The notes beneath the pieces are model-generated. The model did no database searches and was not told where the DNA came from. It was given only the letters and a program-made list of their open reading frames with translations. Of a stretch of 54,598 bases of DNA, positions 8,245 through 17,594 are shown in pieces (positions within the stretch are counted from its first letter, which is position 1; the number at the start of each line of letters is the position of its first letter). The DNA comes from an uncultured Clostridia bacterium (GTDB lineage Bacteria; Bacillota; Clostridia; TANB77; CAG-508). The stretch lies in assembly GCA_947631185.1 (NCBI GenBank), contig CANRKJ010000011.1, forward strand, positions 1-54,598, read 5' to 3'. The translations under genes were made by a program, and so were the position numbers.

Positions 8245-9030
8245 TTAAAAACTAGCATTATATTTTTTACCTGTAATTTTTGCTAACAAAAAACTCTTTA
8301 TTTTATTAAACCAATTTATATTTTGAATATCCATTATTTTAACTTCTTCGAATTTTATATTATTTGTATATAACCATACATCAAATAATCTTTCACTAAT
8401 TCTTCCAAAAAATCTAGCATGAAATGAATTATATTTTTCAACATCAATTCTCTTTTCTAATTCAAATAATATATCAAATACCCACTCACAATATTGACTT
8501 ATAATTTCTTTTTTTGCTATAAACATATTAAACATATGTCCAGAGGTTCTAGATTTTAATCTATCAAATTCTTTCAAGTATTTTGGACATTTTTCTTCTA
8601 TAATCTTTCTTGTTTCGTCTAACGGCTCTATATACATAGTATGTTTGTAATGAGAATATATTGTTTCAATATAATAATTTCTTTTTTGTGGAAGAATTAC
8701 ATCAACATTTTTTAATTTTTCTTCCAATTCTTCTCTATGTAAAACACTTTTAAACTTATTTGATTCATCTTTAGGGATTTTTTTACTTTGTGTAAAATAT
8801 CTTCTATAGTGGACTAACCCTAAATAATCTACATCCAAGTTTTTCCATGCCCAATATAATCCAGTTAATTCACAATAATATGGATTTTTCTCTGATATAT
8901 TATCACCATTATCATCTCTTAAATATCCTATATCGTTTTTCCCTTTAGAACCCACATATAAAGGTAAATATATATCATCAGTTGGCATTTGATATTTTTT
9001 ATGTGTTGCTACGATTATTTTTATATCCAT
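8245..9030 (-). CDS. DUF4422 glycosyltransferase
   Basis: The 261-residue protein matches the DUF4422 family of bacterial surface-glycan transferases. It starts with DIKIIVATHKKYQMP and has the hallmark blocks ELTGLYWAWKN (residues 54-64) and GLVHYRRYF (about 71-79). Further family blocks include HMFNMFIAKKEI and GRISERLFDVWLY. These enzymes transfer galactose or galactofuranose-type residues, and glf 37 bases downstream agrees with a galactofuranose transferase, but the acceptor cannot be read from sequence. GGAAGGAAG precedes the ATG. It is the first gene of the operon ending at 5241. Confidence 0.9.
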   Translation of the reverse strand: MDIKIIVATHKKYQMPTDDIYLPLYVGSKGKNDIGYLRDDNGDNISEKNPYYCELTGLYWAWKNLDVDYLGLVHYRRYFTQSKKIPKDESNKFKSVLHREELEEKLKNVDVILPQKRNYYIETIYSHYKHTMYIEPLDETRKIIEEKCPKYLKEFDRLKSRTSGHMFNMFIAKKEIISQYCEWVFDILFELEKRIDVEKYNSFHARFFGRISERLFDVWLYTNNIKFEEVKIMDIQNINWFNKIKSFLLAKITGKKYNASF

Positions 9031-9138
9031 TTATCTTCCTTCCAGATTTTTTCTGTAATAATTTTATAATATTATTAAACTTTACATATTGTATTATTTT
9101 TTCATATAAATTTCAATATATTTATTATAAATAAAAAT

Positions 9139-9236
9139 AAAAGCGGACTTTATTTAATATAAAAATTTTAAAATTTATTGCAAAATCCGCACTCGTTGTT
9201 TATGCACGAAAATTTCGTAAAAATATTCTGTGCAAA
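9139..9236 (-). repeat. Intergenic double-hairpin element, copy A
   Basis: Read on the minus strand, a GCAC...GTGC hairpin is followed by the core ACAACGAGTGCGG, an AT-rich middle and a returning arm AAAGTCCGC that pairs with GCGGATTT. It is related to copies at 14440, 19128 and 49701. It lies between the RNase P RNA and the glycan operon, about 110 bases upstream of the DUF4422 start. The remainder of 9031-9291 shows nothing else I recognise. Confidence 0.65.
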
Positions 9237-9291
9237 TATTGGTGAATTTTTTATACTAGGAATTTAAAAAAATATCCTTGTATTATAAAAA

Positions 9292-9638
9292 GAGTAAATC
9301 TATAAGCCGGGTTCTGTCGTGAATAGTCATTTATCTAGGATATATATTACTATATACCTCAAGCCACTCAAATCGAGAAGTTGGCGAGCAGCCTTAGCCT
9401 CCTCTACAAGGTGTTGCTCCAGGTAGGGTTTACACTGTCGGCGTATATCACTATACTCCCGGTGAGCTCTTACCTCACCTTTTCACCTTAACTATTTATT
9501 AAAAATAGCTGTTATTTTCTGTTGCACTTTCCCTAGGGTTACCCCCGCTTGACGTTATCAAGTACCATTGCTCTATGGAGCCCGGACTTTCCTCTCCTAA
9601 CACTTTTCAGTAATCAGCAGCGACTATTTAATTTACTC
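9292..9638 (-). ncRNA. rnpB: RNase P RNA
   Basis: The minus strand carries the bacterial RNase P RNA signatures: GAGAGGAAAGTCCGGGCTCC near the 5' end and ACAGAACCCGGCTTATAGA near the 3' end. It also has GGTAACCC and GGTGAAAAGGTGAGG. The ends were set by the P1 helix, where GAGTAAAT pairs with ATTTACTC. The length of about 347 nt is normal. It forms the catalytic core that trims tRNA 5' leaders. A promoter lies at 9647-9675. Confidence 0.95.
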
Positions 9639-9646
9639 CATAATCT

Positions 9647-9675
9647 ATTTTACTATCTTATTCCATTTTAGTCAA
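9647..9675 (-). promoter_or_regulatory. Promoter of rnpB
   Basis: On the minus strand TTGACT and TAAAAT are exactly 17 bases apart, with the -10 box ending nine bases before the predicted RNA start. Confidence 0.75.
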
Positions 9676-9707
9676 GTAAGTTCTAACTAATAAACATTTC
9701 TATTTAT

Positions 9708-11798
9708 CTATGGAGTGCCATGAACATTACACTCTTCGGGAATATTATCATTAGACAATACTTCTGTATATGTTTTTGGGCAATTATGCGTAGCTACCTT
9801 TCCAGTTTCTTCACATATTGCTAATTCTATAATTCCTTTTGGCTTTTCAAATTTAGACCCAGCTAAATTAGCATGTATATTTTTCATTATTTGAGCCCAT
9901 ATTACACCAGCTGGATTATTTCCTTTATATTTTATAGTTTCATTCAAATCATATCCATACCATACAACACCTGTATAGTAATTTGTAAAGCCACAAAGCC
10001 ATCTATCATAATTATCATTTGTAGTTCCAGTTTTAGCAGCAACATCAATATCGTTTATTTTACAATATCTTGCTGTTCCATATTCTCCCTCAACTGGTTG
10101 CTTTAAAAGTGATTTCAACAAATAAGAAACTTGTACAGAAAAAGCTCTCCTTTTAATTTGTGATGTTTTTAAAACTATATTACCATCTCTATCTTCAATC
10201 TTTATATAAAATGTAGGTTCAATATATTTACCATCATTAGAAATAGTATTATAAGCACCTGCCATTTCTAAAGGACTTATACCTTTATCTAATCCTCCAA
10301 GTGCTAGATTTATGTTATCATCAACCTCAGTTAAAGTAGATATTCCAATTTTTCTCATAAATCTTATTGATTCACTAGGAGTTAACTGTTCCATTATTTT
10401 TACAAAAGGTATATTTTGAGAAGATTCTACAGCTCTTCTAACAGTCATATTTCCCTGAAATCCATTATAATCTGTAGGTGTATAACCGTCTTCACCATCT
10501 TCAAATGTTGTTTCTTCATCAACATATACTGTTGCAGGTGTAATTATTTTTTTTGCTAGGGCTGGTGCCAAAACTGCAATTGGTTTTCCAGCAGAACCAG
10601 TTTGTCTAACTGTTTGAGTAGCTCTATTTAATCCTCTAGCTGTCTTTTTCTCACCTAAGCCTCCATTACATCCAACTACATATCCTGTTTTAGGTTCAAT
10701 TATTACAACAGCAGATTGTGTAGTAGCTCCTTCATTTTTTGTAGAGTTCAAAATATATTTATCCTTTTTGCACTCATCATCTATAATTTGCTGAATATTA
10801 GTATTTTGAGTACTATATATCTTAAACCCTGATAGATATATGTAATTTTTTGCATAATCTTTTGATATTGAATATTTTTTTGATATATCATCTATAAGTT
10901 CATTAATCATAGCATCTGTATGATAAGAATAAATTCCGTTACCACTTGCCACTACCTCACCTTTTTCAAATTTTAAGCCATTATCTACTTCCAAAATAGC
11001 AGAATTATATTCATCATCTGTAATCATATTCTGGTCTTTCATAGCAGTTAAAACTGTTTTGGTTCTTTTTTTTATCAATTCTCCATTATCCTTATCAGAA
11101 AAAGGATTATAAGAATTTGGTGAATTATTTAAACCAGCTAAAAAACAACATTCTGCTAAACTTAAATCAGACAATTCTTTATTAAAATAATATTTTGAAC
11201 CAAGCTTTACTCCATAAATATTAGGTCCTACATAAATGACATTAAAATAAGCTTCTAAAATTTCATCTTTGTCCATAAATATTTCAAGCTGACATGCCCT
11301 ACACCATTCTAAAACTTTTCTTTTTATACTACTTTCATTATCACCTGAAATATTTTTTACTAATTGTTGAGTTATAGAACTTCCTCCAAAAGACGAAGAA
11401 CCTTTATGAATTACATAAGTTAAAATTGCTCCTCCCGTCCTTTTTAAATCAATTCCATGATGTGAATAAAATCTTTTATCTTCAATAGATATATATGCAT
11501 TTTTCAAATTGGTTGGAATTTCATTTATTTGAACTTTTTCTTGATTTCTTTCACTTCCCAATATTGCAATAACATTTCCACCACTATCTAATACAGTGGA
11601 TCTTTCAAAATTTATTATACTAGTAACTAACTTTTCTGTTTTTAATGTTTGATAAACAAAAACTAATATCAAAATTATTATAAAAACCAATAAAATCAAC
11701 CAAAATTTTTTATGAAATCTTTTTTTCTCAGGAGTTTCTTTTTCTATTTTATCAATTTTGCTTTTTAATCTTGTACTTTTTTTGCTTTTTTTACTCAA
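9708..11798 (-). CDS. Class A penicillin-binding protein (peptidoglycan glycosyltransferase/transpeptidase)
   Basis: This bifunctional enzyme polymerises lipid II and cross-links peptidoglycan at the outer face of the membrane. It has a Lys-rich cytoplasmic tail and one transmembrane helix at about residues 32-50. The GT51 domain shows EDKRFYSHHG (catalytic Glu) and GGSSITQQLVKN. The transpeptidase domain shows SAGK (SxxK), SQN (SxN) and KTGTTNDNYD. I chose the TTG at 11798 because AGGATGG lies just upstream, giving 696 residues. ATGs at 11819 and 11849 are in frame but lack a ribosome-binding site. The C-terminus has CEETGKVATHNCP. It is a single gene upstream of rnpB. Confidence 0.93.
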   Translation of the reverse strand: MSKKSKKSTRLKSKIDKIEKETPEKKRFHKKFWLILLVFIIILILVFVYQTLKTEKLVTSIINFERSTVLDSGGNVIAILGSERNQEKVQINEIPTNLKNAYISIEDKRFYSHHGIDLKRTGGAILTYVIHKGSSSFGGSSITQQLVKNISGDNESSIKRKVLEWCRACQLEIFMDKDEILEAYFNVIYVGPNIYGVKLGSKYYFNKELSDLSLAECCFLAGLNNSPNSYNPFSDKDNGELIKKRTKTVLTAMKDQNMITDDEYNSAILEVDNGLKFEKGEVVASGNGIYSYHTDAMINELIDDISKKYSISKDYAKNYIYLSGFKIYSTQNTNIQQIIDDECKKDKYILNSTKNEGATTQSAVVIIEPKTGYVVGCNGGLGEKKTARGLNRATQTVRQTGSAGKPIAVLAPALAKKIITPATVYVDEETTFEDGEDGYTPTDYNGFQGNMTVRRAVESSQNIPFVKIMEQLTPSESIRFMRKIGISTLTEVDDNINLALGGLDKGISPLEMAGAYNTISNDGKYIEPTFYIKIEDRDGNIVLKTSQIKRRAFSVQVSYLLKSLLKQPVEGEYGTARYCKINDIDVAAKTGTTNDNYDRWLCGFTNYYTGVVWYGYDLNETIKYKGNNPAGVIWAQIMKNIHANLAGSKFEKPKGIIELAICEETGKVATHNCPKTYTEVLSNDNIPEECNVHGTP

Positions 11799-11958
11799 AT
11801 AAAAACCATCCTTTCTCATTGGTAATTTATTATTTTTATATAATATCATACTATAATAATTTTAACAATAATTATAAAGATATTTTATATAATTAATATC
11901 TAAATTTTCTATATTATAAATTACGAAAGTATATAAGAATTAACATTATAAACATAAA

Positions 11959-11993
11959 TAAAAGCCCTCCATGTTTTTTACATTTTGGGCTTA
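11959..11993 (-). terminator. Terminator of leuS
   Basis: AAGCCC...GGGCTT with an inner AAATGT/ACAT pairing is followed on the minus strand by TTTTA, eleven bases after the leuS stop. The remainder of 11799-12003 shows nothing else. Confidence 0.7.
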
Positions 11994-12003
11994 TATTATT
12001 TAA

Positions 12004-14418
12004 TTATTTAATAACTATATTAACTAGCTTTCTAGGTACAACTATTTCTTTTATAATAGTTTTACCTTCTAACTTATCCTTTATGCTATCTAATTTCTTT
12101 GCTGTTGACTTCATTTCTTCTTCTGTATATGAAATTGGAACTTCTATTTTTCCTTTTATTTTTCCATTTATTTGTACAACCATTTCGTACGTATCTGCTA
12201 TAATTTTTGATTCATCATATGTTGGCCATGTTTCATAACTAATTGTTTCTGTATTGTTAAACACTTCACTCCATATTTCTTCAGCAATATGAGGAACTAT
12301 TGGACTCAATAATTTAACAAAGTTTTTTGCATATTCTAAATTCCAAGAATTCTCTTTGTATACTGCATTTACAAATATCATCATTTGAGATATTGCTGTA
12401 TTGAAATTTAATGTTTCATAATCTTCAGTTACTTTCTTTACTGTTTGATTATATATTTTATCTAGATTTGGATTATCTTTAAATTCTCTTTTTTCTTCAC
12501 AATATAATCTCCATACACGATCTAGAAATTTTTTTATTCCTCTAACTGCTTCATCATTCCATGGCTTATCAGCTTCAAGTGGTCCCATAAACATTTCATA
12601 CATTCTAAGTGTATCTGCACCATATTGCTTAACAATATCATCAGGGTTTACCACATATTTAGGGAAACGTTTACCCATTTTTACACCATTTGAACCTAAT
12701 ATCATTCCTTGATGCACCAATTTCTTAAATGGCTCTTTAACACTAACTAAACCTTTATCATATAAATAATTATTCCACATTCTAGAATATAATAAATGTC
12801 CAACTGCATGCTCTGGTCCACCTACATATAAATCTACTGGCATCCAATGTTCAATTAACTTAGAATCAGCAAAAACTTCATCATTAGTTGGATCTATGTA
12901 TCTTAAGAAATACCAACTTGAACCTGCTGAACCTGGCATTGTAGCTGTTTCTCTAACACCTTTTACTCCATTAACTTCAACTTTTTTCCATTGAGTAGCA
13001 TTTTCTAATGGTGCTTTACCATTTTCTCCTTTATAATTATCCATTTCTGGTAATACTAAAGGTAAATCTTTATCTTCTAATACAATATCTCTTCCATCTT
13101 CTAAATGAATAATTGGTATTGGTTCTCCCCAATATCTTTGACGTGCAAAAATCCATTCTCTAATATGATAATTATTTTTCTTTTTTCCACATCCCATTTT
13201 TACCAGTTTCTCTGTAATAGCAATTTTTGCATCTTCAACTGTTAAACCTGTAAATTCTTCACTATTAATTAATTTACAATCCTTACCTAAGTAATCTTGT
13301 TTTTCAAAAGCACATTCAGAGGTATCTCGTCCATCTATTACCTGAATCATAGATATATTGTGTTCTTTTGCATATTCAAAATCTCTTTGATCATGACTTG
13401 GGACTGCCATTACAGCTCCTGTTCCATAACTTGCTAAAACAAAGTCTCCCAAAAATATAGGTACTTCCTTACCGTTAACAGGATTAATTGCAAGCACTCC
13501 TTCTAATTTTACACCACTTTTTGTTTTATTAAGTTCAGTTCTATCAATATCTGATTTCTGTGCTGTTTCTTCTCTATATTTAATTACTTCATCCCAGTTT
13601 TTAATTCTATCTTTTAATTCATCTACGAGTTTGTTTTCAGGTGCCAAAACCATAAAAGTAATACCATATATTGTTTCTATACATGTAGTAAAAATTGAAA
13701 ATTTTCCACCATCTTTGATTTTAAATTCTACTTCTACACCTTCAGATTTTCCAATCCAATTTCTTTGAATTTCTTTAGTTGATTCTGGCCAATCAAGTTC
13801 ATCTAATCCACTTAAAAGTTTTTCAGCAAAAGCAGGTATATCAATAATCCATTGTTTCATATATTTACGTATTACAGGATATCCTCCTCTTTCACTTTTT
13901 CCATCTATTACTTCATCATTTGCCAAAACAGTACCTAACTCTTCACACCAATTAACTGGCATATTTATTTGCTTAGCAAATCCATCTTCATATAATTTTT
14001 TAAATATCCATTGAGTCCATTTATAGTAGCTAGGATCACTTGTAGATATTACTCTGTCCCAATCATATGAAAGCCCCAATCTTTTTAATTGTCCTTCAAA
14101 TGTTTTTATATTTTCTTCTGTAAATTTAGCAGGGTGATTACCTGTTTGTATCGCATATTGTTCTGCAGGAAGTCCAAAAGAATCATATCCCATTGGATGA
14201 AGTACATTATAACCTTGCATTCTCTTCATACGTGATACTATGTCTGTTGCAGTATATCCTTCTGGATGTCCAGCATGAAGCCCTACACCAGATGGATATG
14301 GAAACATATCAAGTGCATAGTATTTAGGTTTAGAAAAATCCCATGCATCTGTCTTAAATGTTTTATTCTTTTCCCAATAATCCTGCCATTTTTTTTCTAT
14401 TTCTTTAAAATTATACAT
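12004..14418 (-). CDS. leuS: Leucyl-tRNA synthetase
   Basis: This enzyme charges tRNA-Leu. The start is the ATG at 14418 (MYNFKEIEKKWQ) with AAAAGGAGAG upstream. An in-frame ATG at 14466 lies inside repeat copy B and has no ribosome-binding site. The protein has 804 residues, normal for a bacterial LeuRS. The class I HIGH motif is HAGH in PSGVGLHAGHPEGYT. The KMSKS loop reads KMGKR. The CP1 editing domain has TTCIETIYG where most LeuRS have TTRPDTLFG, while GTGAVMAVPSHDQRD, with the key Asp, is intact. WYFLRYIDP, the anticodon-binding region and the C-terminal domain are present. The tRNA-Leu gene at 4865 is one substrate. Confidence 0.96.
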   Translation of the reverse strand: MYNFKEIEKKWQDYWEKNKTFKTDAWDFSKPKYYALDMFPYPSGVGLHAGHPEGYTATDIVSRMKRMQGYNVLHPMGYDSFGLPAEQYAIQTGNHPAKFTEENIKTFEGQLKRLGLSYDWDRVISTSDPSYYKWTQWIFKKLYEDGFAKQINMPVNWCEELGTVLANDEVIDGKSERGGYPVIRKYMKQWIIDIPAFAEKLLSGLDELDWPESTKEIQRNWIGKSEGVEVEFKIKDGGKFSIFTTCIETIYGITFMVLAPENKLVDELKDRIKNWDEVIKYREETAQKSDIDRTELNKTKSGVKLEGVLAINPVNGKEVPIFLGDFVLASYGTGAVMAVPSHDQRDFEYAKEHNISMIQVIDGRDTSECAFEKQDYLGKDCKLINSEEFTGLTVEDAKIAITEKLVKMGCGKKKNNYHIREWIFARQRYWGEPIPIIHLEDGRDIVLEDKDLPLVLPEMDNYKGENGKAPLENATQWKKVEVNGVKGVRETATMPGSAGSSWYFLRYIDPTNDEVFADSKLIEHWMPVDLYVGGPEHAVGHLLYSRMWNNYLYDKGLVSVKEPFKKLVHQGMILGSNGVKMGKRFPKYVVNPDDIVKQYGADTLRMYEMFMGPLEADKPWNDEAVRGIKKFLDRVWRLYCEEKREFKDNPNLDKIYNQTVKKVTEDYETLNFNTAISQMMIFVNAVYKENSWNLEYAKNFVKLLSPIVPHIAEEIWSEVFNNTETISYETWPTYDESKIIADTYEMVVQINGKIKGKIEVPISYTEEEMKSTAKKLDSIKDKLEGKTIIKEIVVPRKLVNIVIK

Positions 14419-14439
14419 TTTAATCTCTCCTTTTATATA

Positions 14440-14540
14440 AGAACAATAGTGGGCTTTGCAATACATTTAATATTTTAATATAAAAAAGTCCACACTCGTT
14501 GTCCATCCACAAAAAATTATATAGTTATTTTTCTGTGGAA
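14440..14540 (-). repeat. Double-hairpin element, copy B, in the leuS 5' UTR
   Basis: On the minus strand a CCACA...TGTGG hairpin is followed by GGACAACGAGTG and a stem GTGTGGACTTT pairing with AAAGCCCAC, ending ACTATTGTTCTT directly before the leuS ribosome-binding site. A promoter at 14551-14579 would place the whole element at the start of the leuS transcript, so it can act as an mRNA leader. It shares its core with copies A, C and D. No T-box motif (TGGNACC) is present. Confidence 0.7.
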
Positions 14541-14550
14541 TTTATTGTAA

Positions 14551-14579
14551 ATAATATCATAAAATACATATATTATCAA
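14551..14579 (-). promoter_or_regulatory. Promoter of leuS
   Basis: On the minus strand TTGATA and TATTAT are 17 bases apart. The predicted start point falls just before the first arm of element B. Confidence 0.6.
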
Positions 14580-14612
14580 GCATTTAATCAAAAAGTTTCT
14601 TTATGTAATACT

Positions 14613-16043
14613 TTATTTTTTTATACTTAATTTATTTATTAGTTCAAGTAATGTATTTAAAAAATTTTTACATGATTTCAAATATAAGATTTCTTTAGTA
14701 GTGTGGACATTTTTAATATCTGGTCCAATTGATATCATTTCCAAATTTGGCATTTTTTTATATATCATTCCACATTCCACTCCTGCGTGAATAGCACAAA
14801 TTATTGGTTTCTCCATATTATGTACCTCCATATATGCCTCTATGTACGCTTTTTCCAAATTTGAATTTGGTTTATATTTCCACCCTGGATAAGAAGAATT
14901 TTCACTAATTGAAAAACCATATTTTTTAGCTAAACTATTATTAATTTCTTTTATCTGTTCTTTTTTAATATCATCACTTGATCTTATGAGTTGCGTTATA
15001 TTTATCTTTCCATAATTAACATCAACAACCCCTATATTACCAGAAACTTCTACTAAACCTTCTACATCTTTACTATATTCAATTACTCCTTGCTTTAAGT
15101 TAAGTATAAAATTAATTAATTCTTTTGAATTCTCTATATTTAACCCCTTTATCGAATTATTATTTATTTTCGAAATTTCAACTTTTAACTTTTTATCTTC
15201 ATCAGTCAGTTCTGTTATTTTCAAAACATCATCTATTTCCTTTTTTATATTTTCAGAAGTAGTTCCAAATACTACTTTAGTACTATTAGGAATTGCATTA
15301 TCCTTATTTCCTCCAACAAAAGAAACTATTTTTACATTATCCAATTTATTTAAAATTTGAGAAGCTAAAAAATTTGAATTAATACGTCCTTTGTCTATGT
15401 CTATACCTGAATGTCCACCATATAATCCAGTTATATCTAAAGAATATATACATTCATTTATTTCAGTCTGTTTTACTTCTTTTTCATAACAAAGTCTTAC
15501 ACCACCTGCACAACCAACAATAGCAGTATTTTCTTCTTCTCCATCTACGTTAATTAAATATTCAGCATGTATTCCAGAATAATCAAAATATTTAGCACCA
15601 TCCATACCAATTTCTTCTTGAGTTGTAAATAAACAATAAATATCAGGATGCTTAATTTCTTCGTCATCCAACAATAACAATAAAGTTGCAACACCTATAC
15701 CGTCGTCCGCACCCAGAGTTGTGTCTTTAGCTGTATATGTATCTTCATCTTCTATAATTTCAATCGGATCAGTGTTAAAATCATGAGAACTATATTCAGT
15801 TTTCTCACATACCATATCTGTGTGTGCTTGAAAAATTATTGCATCTTTATCCTCATAACCTTGTGTTGCTGTTTTTTTTATTAAAACATTATAATAATTA
15901 TCAATTCTATATTCTAATTCTCTTTTCTTAGCAAAATCACAAATATACTCTGCTATTTTTTGTTCTTTGCATGAATTTCTGGGGATTTTACAAATTTCCT
16001 TAAACCAATACAATAGTTTTTCATATTTTTTTTCTATATCCAT
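14613..16043 (-). CDS. pepD: Aminoacyl-histidine dipeptidase (M20 metallopeptidase)
   Basis: The 476-residue cytosolic dipeptidase hydrolyses Xaa-His and other dipeptides using two metal ions. Family landmarks are QAHTDMVCEKT (metal His and Asp), TTLGADDGIGVA (bridging Asp), TTQEEIGMDGA (catalytic base Glu), NVDGEEENTAIVGCAGG and, near the C-terminus, CAIHAGVECG with the last metal His. The lid or dimerisation domain lies between about residues 190 and 390. AAAGGAG is eight bases before the ATG. It is a single gene, probably for peptide scavenging. Confidence 0.95.
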   Translation of the reverse strand: MDIEKKYEKLLYWFKEICKIPRNSCKEQKIAEYICDFAKKRELEYRIDNYYNVLIKKTATQGYEDKDAIIFQAHTDMVCEKTEYSSHDFNTDPIEIIEDEDTYTAKDTTLGADDGIGVATLLLLLDDEEIKHPDIYCLFTTQEEIGMDGAKYFDYSGIHAEYLINVDGEEENTAIVGCAGGVRLCYEKEVKQTEINECIYSLDITGLYGGHSGIDIDKGRINSNFLASQILNKLDNVKIVSFVGGNKDNAIPNSTKVVFGTTSENIKKEIDDVLKITELTDEDKKLKVEISKINNNSIKGLNIENSKELINFILNLKQGVIEYSKDVEGLVEVSGNIGVVDVNYGKINITQLIRSSDDIKKEQIKEINNSLAKKYGFSISENSSYPGWKYKPNSNLEKAYIEAYMEVHNMEKPIICAIHAGVECGMIYKKMPNLEMISIGPDIKNVHTTKEILYLKSCKNFLNTLLELINKLSIKK

Positions 16044-16126
16044 AGCTTTACTCCTTTTATTTTAAAATGTTTTTATTCTTCTGGTTATATCACATAATCA
16101 TTTTAATTAAAATTCATTCTATAATA

Positions 16127-16249
16127 AATACAAATATTAATCAATTATATTTATTATAATCATTATTTTTTTAATACAATAAGATCATTAAAATTTACAA
16201 AAAGTTACATCTTTCAACATTATTGTAGTAAATAATTAATATTTGTATT
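16127..16249. repeat. Inverted repeat in the region upstream of the MATE gene
   Basis: AATACAAATATTAAT at 16127-16141 returns as its exact reverse complement at 16235-16249, about 90 bases apart, within the 288-base AT-rich stretch between the divergent pepD and MATE genes. It could be paired operator half-sites or simple AT-rich structure. No clear promoter was placed. Confidence 0.35.
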
Positions 16250-16331
16250 ATAATGATTACTATAATAATATTATATATATTTTATAAAAAAAAATAATAA
16301 TATAATTTTAAAACTTGTAAGGAAGTAACAT

Positions 16332-17594
16332 ATGAACACAAAAATACCTTTTAAAGAAATACTGAAAACATTTATATTTGTATTACCATACATATTTGTA
16401 GAATTTACAAATACTTTATTATTAACAATTGATAAATCTATATCAAATTCAATTGGAAAAACTGCTATTATTGTGTTTTCTTCATTTATAACATTAAATT
16501 GGGCTATAAATACAATTCAAACTTGTATAGGAAATGCACATACAATTGTATTAGCAAGAGATAAGGGAAATTCAAAACAAATCAATAATTCAGCTATGTT
16601 TATAGAAATAGTCAGTTCTGTAACAATTTCAATAATACTTTTTAGCTTTTCAAGACAAATCACATATGTATATAATTTAGAAAACAACGCTCGCGAAATA
16701 TTGTCAATAATATTAAAATTAAAAGCTATTCAATTACCCATTCATTCAATTGGATTAGTTCCTAAAAATATATTAAAAGTTAATACCAAAACAAATAAAA
16801 TATGGTTTTCGACAGTAATTTCATCTATAATAAATATATTAGGAGACCTTTTAAGTGTAAAACTCGGATATAATGAAATTGGAATATATGTTGCAACTAT
16901 TGTTTCATCTTTAGTAAATACTGTATTATTATTGATTTTTTCTAAATATAAATTATTTAAAATTTCTTTTAATTATATAAAGCTAATGTTATATTTAGGT
17001 AAAGATTTAATATTTAATAAAATTATACAAAGAATTGTAAATATATATTACACACATGTAGCTAGTTCATTTGGAACAAATATTTATGCAATACATTGTG
17101 TATGTGGAACAATTATTGATACACTATGTGAAATAATTGAAGGATATTATTCTGGGTTATTAGTTGAATATTCAAATGATATAGAACAAAAGAAAGAACA
17201 TCTATTAAAGAAAGTAGATAGTATCGAAATTTATGGGAATATTTTTGCTATATTATTTATTCCAATATTTCTATATCCTTTATGGCTAGCTTTAGGCAAT
17301 TCCATTTCTTGGAGCGAGTGTAATCCATATATATGGATATATTCTATTGAATTTGTAGCCACAGTAGCAGGATGTAATTATAGAGCTTACCTTTCAGCTA
17401 ATAAAAATACAAAATCAATTAGTATGATGGCTTTTATAGGTGGAATATGTGTAAGAGTTCCACTGTGTTATATAATATATAAATATAAAATTGGAATAAT
17501 AGGTTTATCCATGGTATGCGGTATTGATAGAATTGTAAGAGCAACATATTTAAGATTATATATAAAATTCAAAAAGGAAACACTCATTACATAA
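16332..17594 (+). CDS. MATE-family efflux transporter
   Basis: The 420-residue integral membrane protein has about twelve predicted helices in two similar halves, the plan of the MATE/MOP superfamily of Na+- or H+-driven drug and metabolite exporters. It opens with EILKTFIFVLPYIFVEFTNT and carries the loop IGNAHTIVLARDKGNSKQINN, similar to the MATE loop after helix 2. AAGGAAG precedes the ATG. The substrate is unknown. It is first in a plus-strand island with a truncated Nudix ORF and a TIM-barrel protein. The downstream Nudix remnant is in the same frame immediately after its stop codon, so the 3' border may be a recombination joint. Confidence 0.8.
   Translation: MNTKIPFKEILKTFIFVLPYIFVEFTNTLLLTIDKSISNSIGKTAIIVFSSFITLNWAINTIQTCIGNAHTIVLARDKGNSKQINNSAMFIEIVSSVTISIILFSFSRQITYVYNLENNAREILSIILKLKAIQLPIHSIGLVPKNILKVNTKTNKIWFSTVISSIINILGDLLSVKLGYNEIGIYVATIVSSLVNTVLLLIFSKYKLFKISFNYIKLMLYLGKDLIFNKIIQRIVNIYYTHVASSFGTNIYAIHCVCGTIIDTLCEIIEGYYSGLLVEYSNDIEQKKEHLLKKVDSIEIYGNIFAILFIPIFLYPLWLALGNSISWSECNPYIWIYSIEFVATVAGCNYRAYLSANKNTKSISMMAFIGGICVRVPLCYIIYKYKIGIIGLSMVCGIDRIVRATYLRLYIKFKKETLIT

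Noticed and set aside
14419-14466. N-terminal extension of leuS
   Set aside because: The extra 16 codons lie inside the repeat element and have no ribosome-binding site; the ATG at 14418 follows AAAAGGAGAG.
14440-14540. T-box riboswitch upstream of leuS
   Set aside because: No TGGNACC antiterminator core and no terminator/antiterminator pair were found; the sequence instead matches the dispersed element.
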